A DNA stretch of 5,630 nt from Candidatus Dormiibacterota bacterium. Its GTDB lineage: Bacteria > Chloroflexota > Dormibacteria > Aeolococcales > Aeolococcaceae. The stretch's first letter is position 1, and each line of letters begins with the position of its first letter. Shown here piece after piece: positions 1-4,748 of this stretch. The notes under the pieces are model-generated. The model was not told where the DNA came from, searched no databases, and saw only the letters and a list, made by a program, of their open reading frames with translations. Made by a program: the position numbers and the translations under genes. The stretch spans positions 1 to 5,630 of the forward strand of contig PLAX01000033.1 of the NCBI GenBank assembly GCA_003135255.1, in the 5' to 3' direction.

Positions 1-403
1 CGCTCACCACGATCTGGGTCGGTGCCGGGACCTCGATGGTCACCCCCTCGGGGGGTGTGTAGCGGATGGGGTGGGAATACCCCACCGTCAGCACCAGGTC
101 GGAGCCCTGGCGAGCGGCGCGGAAGCCCACGCCGACCAGGTCGAGGTTGCGAGTGAATCCGGTGCTGACCCCCTCCACCATGTTGGCGATCAGGGTCCGG
201 GTCAGCCCATGCAGGGAGCGGTGCACGGCGCTGTCGGTCGGGCGCTGGACCTCGACCACGCCGTCACCGATCACGACGGACATCGCCGGCGGGACCAGTC
301 GCTCCAGGGTGCCGCGGGAGCCCGACACGGAGACGTGGGCCCCGGTGGCGACCACCGTGACGCCGGCGGGAAGCGGGATGGGACTGCGGCCGATACGGGA
401 CAT
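1..403 (-). CDS. rplF: 50S ribosomal protein L6, 3' end cut off by window
   Basis: L6 is a large-subunit protein that binds 23S rRNA near the GTPase-associated/sarcin-ricin region. The visible 134 residues begin MSRIGRSPIPLPAGV, the standard L6 N-terminus. They include GTLERLVPP (about residues 31-39), HGLTRTLIANMVEGVS (65-80), LVGVGFRA (89-96) and VGYSHPI (107-113), which are hallmarks of both halves of the L6 fold. The family is usually about 180 residues, so roughly 45 C-terminal residues lie beyond position 1. The ATG start at 403 is 4 bp after the rpsH stop and follows a GGTGAG sequence that can serve as a ribosome binding site, which suggests coupled translation. It is downstream of rpsH, as in the canonical spc order. 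Nothing is odd in the visible part. Identification is essentially certain. Confidence 0.97.
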   Translation of the reverse strand, partial: MSRIGRSPIPLPAGVTVVATGAHVSVSGSRGTLERLVPPAMSVVIGDGVVEVQRPTDSAVHRSLHGLTRTLIANMVEGVSTGFTRNLDLVGVGFRAARQGSDLVLTVGYSHPIRYTPPEGVTIEVPAPTQIVVS

Positions 404-407
404 CAGC

Positions 408-803
408 TCACCACACGAAGGCGACGACTTCGCCGCCGAGGCCGAGACGCTGGGCCGTCTGGCCGGTCATCAGCCCCTGGCTGGTGGAGATCACCGCGAT
501 CCCCAGACCGCCGAGCACCCGGGGCAGCTCCGACTTGCGGGCGTACACCCGGAGGCCCGGCCGGCTGATGCGACGCAGGCCGCTCAGCGCACGGCCCCGC
601 GGGCTGCGCGCCTTGAAGGTGATGGTGATGATCTCCTGGGGGGTCTCGCCGCTCACCAGGAAGTCGGCGATGAAGCCCTCCTCCTTGAGCACGCGGGCGA
701 TCTCCACCTTCATGCGGCTGACGGGGATGACCACGGTCCGGTGGTTGGCCGCGCTGGCGTTGCGGACCCGGGTCAGCATGTCGGCGATGGGGTCGCTGGT
801 CAT
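408..803 (-). CDS. rpsH: 30S ribosomal protein S8
   Basis: S8 is a primary 16S rRNA-binding protein of the small-subunit platform. In E. coli it also represses translation of the spc operon. The 131-residue product is the usual length. It opens MTSDPIADMLTRVRNA, has MKVEIARVLKEEGF at residues 31-44, the C-terminal rRNA-binding signature GIAVISTSQGLMT at 101-113, and ends GGEVVAFVW, close to the family ending GEVLAYVW. The ATG at 803 lies 4 bp after the rpsN stop and is preceded by GGTGA about 4 nt upstream. Its TGA stop is 4 bp before the rplF start. The usual aspartate after LMT is replaced by glycine, a minor variation. I cannot see from this window whether it autoregulates the operon here. 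Confidence 0.98.
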   Translation of the reverse strand: MTSDPIADMLTRVRNASAANHRTVVIPVSRMKVEIARVLKEEGFIADFLVSGETPQEIITITFKARSPRGRALSGLRRISRPGLRVYARKSELPRVLGGLGIAVISTSQGLMTGQTAQRLGLGGEVVAFVW

Positions 804-807
804 GGCT

Positions 808-993
808 TCACCACGAGCTCTTCCTGACCCCGGGGATCTGGCCCATGCTGGCCAGCCCTCGGAAGCAGATGCGGCACATCCCGAACTTGCGCATGTAGGC
901 GCGCGGCCGCCCGCACAGAGCGCACCGGTGGCGCTGCTGGGTGGAGAACCTAGGCGCCCGGAGCGACTTGGCTATCAGTGACTTCTTGGCCAT
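808..993 (-). CDS. rpsN: 30S ribosomal protein S14, zinc-binding (C+) type
   Basis: S14 belongs to the small-subunit head and helps its late assembly. The 61-residue product is the short zinc form: cysteines at 24, 27, 40 and 43 form two CxxC pairs around GRPRAYMRKFGM, and the protein ends IPGVRKSSW, the standard C-terminus. Zinc-independent paralogues are longer (about 90-100 residues) and lack these cysteines, so this copy should need zinc. The ATG at 993 is set by GAGGTG at 998-1003 on the minus strand, with the GAGG core 6 nt from the start codon. Unlike every other gene here it does not overlap or abut its upstream neighbour: 58 bp separate it from rplE. No second S14 copy lies in this window; one could exist elsewhere in the genome. 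Confidence 0.98.
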   Translation of the reverse strand: MAKKSLIAKSLRAPRFSTQQRHRCALCGRPRAYMRKFGMCRICFRGLASMGQIPGVRKSSW

Positions 994-1051
994 TAGGCAC
1001 CTCGTCGCGCCGTATCGGCGGATGCCGACGCGCGCGAACTATCAACCAACA
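994..1051 (-). other. 58-bp rplE-rpsN intergenic spacer
   Basis: This is the only non-coding gap longer than 4 bp in the window. Its end nearest rplE (the first 15 or so bases in the transcript) is noticeably A/T-richer than its surroundings. The middle holds a short potential hairpin: TCGGC at 1024-1028 and GCCGA at 1015-1019 on the minus strand, with a 4-nt loop. The last part carries the rpsN ribosome binding site. There is no U-run after the hairpin, so it is not an intrinsic terminator. I could not fit a convincing -35/-10 promoter pair. Confidence 0.7.
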
Positions 1052-1615
1052 CTAACTCTTCCGAAATGGCATGCCGAAGTGGGTGAGCAGGGCCCGGCCC
1101 TCGTCATCGGTCTTGGCGCTCGAGACGATGCAGATCTCGAGGCCGCGCAGCTTGTCGATCTTGTCGTAGTCGATCTCGGGGAAGACCAGCTGCTCCTTGA
1201 GCCCCAGGGTGTAGTTGCCATGGCCGTCGAAGGCCTTGGGGTCGACACCGCGGAAGTCCCGGATGCGGGGCAGGGCGACGTTGACCAGCTTGTCCAGGAA
1301 GTACCACATCCGGTCGGACCGGAGGGTCACCTTCACCCCGATCGGCATCCCGGCGCGGAGCTTGAAGGCGGCCACCGACTTCCGTGCCCTGATCACGATC
1401 GGGGCCTGGCCGGTCATGGTCTTGACGTCGGCGACGGCGGCGTCGATGGCGCGTCCATTCTGGATCGCCTCGCCCAAGCCGATGTTGACCACGATCTTCT
1501 CCAGCCTCGGGACCTGCATCGCGTTGGTGTAGCGGAACTCCCGGACCAGCTCGGGGACGACCTGCTCCTGGTACTGGCGGCGGAGGCGCGGGGCCTCGGC
1601 GGCTGCGACGGCCAT
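1052..1615 (-). CDS. rplE: 50S ribosomal protein L5
   Basis: L5 binds 5S rRNA in the central protuberance of the large subunit and contacts the P-site tRNA and the S13 bridge. The 187-residue product has the family's usual length. Landmarks are VPRLEKIVVNIGLGEA (35-50), the signature ARKSVAAFKLRAGMPIG (77-93), VTLRSDRMWYFLDKL (96-110), ALPRIRDFRGV (114-124) and the C-terminal LLTHFGMPFRKS. I chose the ATG at 1615, which overlaps the rplX stop by one base (TGATG) and has GGTGA 7 nt upstream. A GTG at 1648 would add 11 residues inside rplX and is not needed. The gene is followed by an unusual 58-bp gap before rpsN. In E. coli the S8 repressor binds the mRNA near the start of this gene; I did not identify such a site here. 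Confidence 0.97.
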   Translation of the reverse strand: MAVAAAEAPRLRRQYQEQVVPELVREFRYTNAMQVPRLEKIVVNIGLGEAIQNGRAIDAAVADVKTMTGQAPIVIRARKSVAAFKLRAGMPIGVKVTLRSDRMWYFLDKLVNVALPRIRDFRGVDPKAFDGHGNYTLGLKEQLVFPEIDYDKIDKLRGLEICIVSSAKTDDEGRALLTHFGMPFRKS

Positions 1616-2034
1616 CAGCCGGTCACCCGCTCGTAGCGCTCGCCGCACTTGCGGCAGATCATCACGCGAACCCCTTCCTCGGTCACCTGATGGGCGACCC
1701 GCGTCTTCTTGTCGCAGCGGCTGCAGACCAGTTGCACGTTGCTGTAGGCGATCGGCCCGTTGAAGTCGACAATGCCGCCCTGCACGTTGCCCTGGGTGTT
1801 GGCCTTGGTGTGACGCTTCATCAGGTTGACGCCGCGGATGACGATCCGCTGACGCTCCACCTGGACCCGCTCCACGATCCCCCGCTTGCCCTTGTCCTTG
1901 CCGGAGATGACCTCCACGGTGTCACCGCTCCGGATGTCGAGGGGACGCATCGCGCCATCGGCCCAGCCCTCGTGCTCCACCTCGACGCGATGGTGCCTGG
2001 CCTTGGCAGCGCGTCGGTTGGCGACCAAGCCCAT
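1615..2034 (-). CDS. rplX: 50S ribosomal protein L24 with N-terminal extension and zinc ribbon
   Basis: L24 is an early assembly initiator of the large subunit and sits near the peptide exit. The KOW-domain core begins around residue 34 with RSGDTVEVISGKDKGKRG, followed by GVNLMKRHTK (68-77) and QGGIVDFNGPIAYSNVQLVC (85-104). Cysteines at 104, 107, 127 and 130 make a C-terminal CxxC...CxxC zinc ribbon, seen in many but not all bacterial L24 proteins. The 139 residues exceed the usual 100-105 because of about 28 extra N-terminal residues rich in Arg and His. The start at 2034 directly abuts the rplN TAG stop and has a very strong ribosome binding site, so I prefer it to the internal ATG at 1950, which would give a conventional-length protein but lacks a good site. 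It overlaps rplE by one base. Confidence 0.95.
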   Translation of the reverse strand: MGLVANRRAAKARHHRVEVEHEGWADGAMRPLDIRSGDTVEVISGKDKGKRGIVERVQVERQRIVIRGVNLMKRHTKANTQGNVQGGIVDFNGPIAYSNVQLVCSRCDKKTRVAHQVTEEGVRVMICRKCGERYERVTG

Positions 2035-2403
2035 CTAGATCACCTCCGGTGCGAGGGACACGATCTTCATGTAGTTCCGCTCCCGCAGCTCGCGCGCGAC
2101 CGGACCGAAGATGCGAGTGCCCCGAGGGTTGTTCTGGGGGTTGATCAGCACGGCGGCGTTCTCGTCGAAACGGATCTGGCTGCCGTCCGGCCGGTGAAAG
2201 GGCTGGGTGGTGCGGACGATGACGGCACGGACCACCTCGCCCTTCTTGACCTGCGCGTTGGGCTGGGCAACCTTGACCGTCCCGATGATGACGTCGCCAA
2301 CGGACCCGTACTTCCGGCGGCTGCCGCCGAGCACACGTATGCAGAGGAGCTCTCGTGCCCCGCTGTTGTCGGCAACCTTGAGGATGCTCTCCTGCTGGAT
2401 CAC
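2035..2403 (-). CDS. rplN: 50S ribosomal protein L14
   Basis: L14 binds 23S rRNA at the subunit interface, pairs with L19 and forms an intersubunit bridge. It is also the docking site of the silencing factor RsfS. The product is exactly the standard 122 residues. It starts MIQQESILKVADNSGARELLC and carries the conserved RAVIVRT (59-65), the signature NNPRGTRIFGPVARELR and the ending MKIVSLAPEVI. The start is GTG at 2403, 3 bp after the rpsQ TAA. The only upstream purine stretch (AAGG) is about 11 nt away, so coupling to rpsQ translation probably matters. The TAG stop is immediately followed by the rplX ATG. There is no extension or odd residue, in contrast to the upstream neighbours L22, S3 and L29. 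Confidence 0.98.
   Translation of the reverse strand: MIQQESILKVADNSGARELLCIRVLGGSRRKYGSVGDVIIGTVKVAQPNAQVKKGEVVRAVIVRTTQPFHRPDGSQIRFDENAAVLINPQNNPRGTRIFGPVARELRERNYMKIVSLAPEVI
2038..2047 (-). promoter_or_regulatory. Strong ribosome binding site that fixes the rplX start
   Basis: The minus strand reads GGAGGTGATC, a 10-nt match to the complement of the canonical bacterial 16S rRNA 3' end. The GGAGG core is 8 nt from the rplX ATG at 2034. It overlaps the last codons of rplN (Pro-Glu-Val-Ile), so it serves two purposes. It is the best Shine-Dalgarno sequence I found in the window and supports the long form of L24. Confidence 0.8.
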
Positions 2404-2406
2404 TGC

Positions 2407-2691
2407 TTACTTCGCCTTCTCAATGATCTCGGAGACCCGCCAGCGCTTCTCCTTGGAGATGGGCCGGGTCTCGGTGATCCGGACCCGGTCGCCCACCGCG
2501 CAGGTCCCCTCGGCGTCGTGGACCTTGAGGCGGTGGTTGCGGGTGACCACCTTCTTGTAGAGGCGGTGGGGCTTCTTCTCCTCGACCAGGACGACGACGG
2601 TGTTCTGCATCTTGTCGCTCACGACGACACCGTCCCGGACCTTGCGACGGCTGCGTTCCACGGTCGGCTCGGTCACGGGCTGCTCACTCAT
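2407..2691 (-). CDS. rpsQ: 30S ribosomal protein S17
   Basis: S17 is a primary 16S rRNA-binding OB-fold protein of the 30S body. The 94-residue product has a short polar N-terminal leader (about 14 residues) and then the core: RKVRDGVVVSDKMQNTVVV (16-34), HRLYKKVVTRNHRLKVHD (42-59), the signature GDRVRITETRPISKEKRWRV (67-86), and it ends IIEKAK. The ATG at 2691 is inside the end of rpmC: the two genes share 8 bp (ATGAGTGA), with the rpmC TGA downstream of the rpsQ start. GAGGAG lies 7 nt before the ATG and supports this start. The reading frame stays open far upstream through the rpmC tail, but that part is arginine-rich shadow translation with no family similarity. The gene ends with the window's only TAA stop. 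Confidence 0.96.
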   Translation of the reverse strand: MSEQPVTEPTVERSRRKVRDGVVVSDKMQNTVVVLVEEKKPHRLYKKVVTRNHRLKVHDAEGTCAVGDRVRITETRPISKEKRWRVSEIIEKAK

Positions 2692-3265
2692 CTGTCTGCT
2701 CCTCGTCGGGCCCCGCGGCGCCCTCGTCTGCGATCTCGGAGCCGTCGCCGGCTGTCTCCGCGCCCTCCACCGCCTCGTCGCCGGCCGGTTCCACGGCGGG
2801 TTCGGCCTCAGCGACCGGCGCCGCGGCCACCCGGTCCCGGCGCGGACGGCGCGCCTTCGTGGCCGGCTCCGGCTCGGCCACGCCGGCGTCGTCCGAACCA
2901 GCGTCCGCCACCGGCTCCGCCGCTGCGGCTCCGGCGTCCACCAGCTCCGCATCCACGACCTCCCCGGCCGGGACCGCGGTCGGGCGCCTGCGGAGCAGGC
3001 GACGCGGACGCGGCTGCTCCGCAGGCGCCTCCTCCACCTCCAGGTCGGAGACGAGGTGGTGGCCACGGGCCAGCTCGAGCTGGATGGTCATGGTGCGAGC
3101 GATCTCCCGACGGAGCTCGCGCACCTGCCGGTGGTTCTCCACCTGGCCGGCGGCCTGCTGGAAGCGGACCTCGAAGAGCCGGCGGCGCTGCTGGCGCAGG
3201 TGCTCGTCGAGATCCGCCGTCGTCATCGTGCGGAGAGAATTCACCGCCTCGACCTGCTTGCTCAC
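2684..3265 (-). CDS. rpmC: 50S ribosomal protein L29 with long low-complexity C-terminal tail
   Basis: L29 is a small helical protein beside the peptide exit tunnel, next to L23, where chaperones and targeting factors dock. The core (about residues 14-66) is recognisable: TADLDEHLRQQRRRLFEVRFQ, then AAGQVENHRQVRELRREIART. The family is normally 60-75 residues, but this product has 193. The extra 125 or so are low complexity: basic patch RPRRLLRRR (86-94), acidic/Ala block (102-135), second basic patch KARRPRRDR (137-145), then acidic Glu/Asp/Ala/Gly to the end. The GTG start at 3265 overlaps the rplP stop (GTGA) and has GGAGG 7 nt upstream. An internal ATG at 3226 lacks such a site. The tail coding region contains a perfect 16-bp inverted repeat. 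The L29 identity is firm; the tail's function is unknown. Confidence 0.93.
   Translation of the reverse strand: MSKQVEAVNSLRTMTTADLDEHLRQQRRRLFEVRFQQAAGQVENHRQVRELRREIARTMTIQLELARGHHLVSDLEVEEAPAEQPRPRRLLRRRPTAVPAGEVVDAELVDAGAAAAEPVADAGSDDAGVAEPEPATKARRPRRDRVAAAPVAEAEPAVEPAGDEAVEGAETAGDGSEIADEGAAGPDEEQTDE
2963..3029. repeat. Perfect 16-bp inverted repeat plus two adjacent 10-bp palindromes inside rpmC
   Basis: The arm at 2983-2998 is the exact reverse complement of 3014-3029 (plus-strand GGCGCCTGCGGAGCAG and CTGCTCCGCAGGCGCC). The 15-nt loop contains two tandem GACGCG copies (3001-3012). Directly beside it lie two 10-bp palindromes, GACCGCGGTC (2972-2981) and CCCGGCCGGG (2963-2972). Part of the structure can also fold as a local 7-bp hairpin (2985-2991 with 2995-3001). 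In the protein it covers the first basic patch of the L29 tail, about residues 79-94, and the flanking palindromes fall just after. It is not followed by a T-run on the minus strand, so it does not look like an intrinsic terminator. Whether it is an mRNA structure, an inserted palindromic element or chance is unresolved. Confidence 0.85.
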
Positions 3266-3705
3266 GCCGTCTCCTCCGCCTCGACTTCGTCCCCCGTCCC
3301 CTGCCGGGCGACGAAGCGCGTGGGGATGGGGAGCTTGTGGGCGGCGAGGCGCATCGCCTCGCGGGCGATCTCCTCGCTGACGCCACTCATCTCAAAGAGG
3401 ACGCGCCCCGGCTTCACCACCGCCGCCCACCCCTCGGGGGCGCCCTTGCCCGACCCCATCCGGGTCTCGGCGGGCTTCTTGGTGTAGGCGTGGTCGGGGA
3501 AGATGCGTATCCAGATCTGCCCGCCGCGGCGGACGTGGCGGGTCATGGCGCGCCGGGCCGCCTCGATCTGACGGCTGGTCATCCAGCAGGGCTCGAGCGC
3601 CTGGAGCCCGTAGGGGCCGAAGGCCAGCGTGTTGCCGCGCTGGGCACTGCCCTGGCGGCGTCCCCGGTGGAGCTTGCGGAACTTGGTCCGCTTGGGCATC
3701 AGCAC
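3262..3705 (-). CDS. rplP: 50S ribosomal protein L16
   Basis: L16 sits at the base of the central protuberance and helps organise the A-site region of the peptidyl transferase centre. The product is 147 residues (family about 136-145). It begins MLMPKRTKFRKLHRGRRQG and carries the signatures TSRQIEAARRAMTRHVRRGG (43-62), WIRIFPD (65-71), KKPAETRMGSGKGAPEGW (76-93) and KPGRVLFEMSGV (98-109), then HKLPIPTRFV. About a dozen extra residues at the C-terminus are acidic. The start is GTG at 3705, which restores the canonical MLMPKR N-terminus. AGGAGG lies 7 nt upstream within rpsC, and an ATG two codons later would be too far from it. It follows rpsC by 2 bp and overlaps rpmC by 4 bp. Confidence 0.97.
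   Translation of the reverse strand: MLMPKRTKFRKLHRGRRQGSAQRGNTLAFGPYGLQALEPCWMTSRQIEAARRAMTRHVRRGGQIWIRIFPDHAYTKKPAETRMGSGKGAPEGWAAVVKPGRVLFEMSGVSEEIAREAMRLAAHKLPIPTRFVARQGTGDEVEAEETA
3271..3277 (-). promoter_or_regulatory. Ribosome binding site that decides the GTG start of rpmC
   Basis: The minus strand reads GGAGGAG within the acidic C-terminal codons of rplP. The GGAGG part is 7 nt from the GTG at 3265. The alternative in-frame ATG at 3226 has no comparable purine-rich sequence upstream, so the longer L29 N-terminus is preferred. Confidence 0.65.
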
Positions 3706-3707
3706 CG

Positions 3708-4748
3708 TCAGTCCTCCTCAGCCTCGGCCTCGGGCTCGCCGCTCGGGGCCGCCTTCTTGGCCGGGGTGGGACGGCGGCGTGCCGCCGGCTTCTTGACCGG
3801 GAGCTTCTCGACCTTGGCATCGGCCCCGGGAACGACCCCGAGCTCGGGGAGCTCCTCGTCGAGCTCCGCCTCGGCGACCTCGACATCTGCCTCACCGAGA
3901 GCCTCGAGCACGGCAACCGCCGCGTCAGCAACGTCAGGCTGGCTCGCCACGGTGTCGGCCTCGTCTCCGAGGGGCACCTCGGCGACCAGGGGCGTCACCT
4001 CCTCACGGCCGGGGGCCAGAGTCGCAGCCGCCGGGCGCCGCTCGCGCTCGGGAGCCGCGGCAGGACGTGCCACCTCGACCACCTCACGCCCCGGGCCACC
4101 GATCATCACCGGCTCGCCGGTGGCGGTCACGTAGTCACCCTTGTAGATCCAACAGGTGACGCCGATGCGGCCAAAGGTGGTCTTCGCCTCGGCCCGGCCG
4201 AAGTCGATGTTGGCGCGGAGGGTGTGGAGGGGCACGCGTCCATCGCGGTCCCACTCACGGCGAGACATCTCGGCGCCGCCCAGACGGCCGCTCACCTCGA
4301 GCTTCACGCCCTTGGCGCCGGCTCGCATGCTCCGCATCACGGTCTGCTTGAGAGCGCGCCGGAAGGCGATCCGCTTCTCCAGCTGGGAGGCGACGTTCTC
4401 CGCCACCAATCGGGCGTCCAGCTCGGGCACCTTGATCTCGTGGATCGTCACCCGAACCTTCTTTCCGCTGATCCGCTCCAGCTCGTCACGGAGGGCGTCG
4501 ACGGACGCGCCCTGCTTGCCGATCACGATTCCGGGCTTGGCGGTCTGGATGATCACGGTCAGCTGGTTGGCGCTGCGCTCGGTCTCGATCCGTGCCACGC
4601 CGGCGTTGCGAAGACGGCTTCCGATCAGCCGCCGCATCGCCAGGTCCTCGTGGAGGAGCTTCGTGTACTCCTTGTCCGCATACCAGCGCGCGTCCCACTG
4701 CCGGTAGACCCCGAGGCGGAAGCCGATAGGGTTCACCTTCTGTCCCAT
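3708..4748 (-). CDS. rpsC: 30S ribosomal protein S3 with long C-terminal tail
   Basis: S3 forms part of the mRNA entry channel of the small subunit and contributes to its helicase activity. The N-terminus MGQKVNPIGFRLGVYRQWDARWYA is typical. The KH domain shows its GxxG loop in GIVIGKQG (73-80). The C-terminal domain has GRLGGAEMSRREWDRDGRVPLHTLRA at 154-179 and ends WIYKGDY near 206. The family is usually 210-280 residues, but this product has 346: about 135 extra residues form a Pro/Ala-rich linker (228-248), an acidic block (249-315), a basic patch (319-332, Lys/Arg/Pro) and an acidic end (338-346). The ATG at 4748 overlaps the rplV stop by one base (TGATG), with GAGGAG 8 nt upstream. S3 identity is certain. 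The tail has no recognisable domain and is probably disordered. Confidence 0.97.
   Translation of the reverse strand: MGQKVNPIGFRLGVYRQWDARWYADKEYTKLLHEDLAMRRLIGSRLRNAGVARIETERSANQLTVIIQTAKPGIVIGKQGASVDALRDELERISGKKVRVTIHEIKVPELDARLVAENVASQLEKRIAFRRALKQTVMRSMRAGAKGVKLEVSGRLGGAEMSRREWDRDGRVPLHTLRANIDFGRAEAKTTFGRIGVTCWIYKGDYVTATGEPVMIGGPGREVVEVARPAAAPERERRPAAATLAPGREEVTPLVAEVPLGDEADTVASQPDVADAAVAVLEALGEADVEVAEAELDEELPELGVVPGADAKVEKLPVKKPAARRRPTPAKKAAPSGEPEAEAEED
3713..3718 (-). promoter_or_regulatory. Ribosome binding site that decides the GTG start of rplP
   Basis: The minus strand reads AGGAGG inside the last acidic codons (Glu-Glu-Asp) of rpsC. It is 7 nt from the GTG at 3705 but 13 nt from the in-frame ATG at 3699. 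This favours GTG and the canonical MLMPKR N-terminus of L16. Confidence 0.7.

Noticed and set aside
41..57. 7-bp hairpin CACCCCC/GGGGGTG in rplF
   Set aside because: It encodes the conserved L6 segment around Pro-Pro-Glu-Gly-Val, so the protein sequence explains it. It lies mid-gene with no U-run.
1309..1323. 6-bp hairpin TCCGGT/ACCGGA in rplE
   Set aside because: Within conserved L5 codons and no longer than other chance stems in the window.
1616..1648. GTG at 1648 as an earlier start of rplE
   Set aside because: It would add 11 non-conserved residues inside rplX. The ATG at 1615 gives a family-length L5 and a typical TGATG junction.
2692..3066. Upstream in-frame extension of rpsQ through the rpmC tail
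   Set aside because: The extra residues are arginine/serine/threonine-rich shadow translation of the L29 tail. The ATG at 2691 has a good GAGGAG site and gives a normal S17.
3224..3226. ATG at 3226 as the start of rpmC
   Set aside because: It would remove 13 non-core residues, but no purine-rich site lies upstream, whereas the GTG at 3265 has GGAGG at 7 nt and a GTGA overlap with rplP.
3772..3787. CGGCGGC/GCCGCCG near-palindrome in the rpsC tail
   Set aside because: Short, composed of a GGC/GCC pattern and explained by Ala and Arg codons; far weaker than the rpmC repeat.
1690..4134. An 814-codon plus-strand open frame opposite rplX to rpsC
   Set aside because: It is antisense to well-recognised ribosomal protein genes, is low complexity (Ala/Pro/Arg/Leu/Asp) and matches no family I know. 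GC-rich codon usage routinely leaves such antisense frames open.
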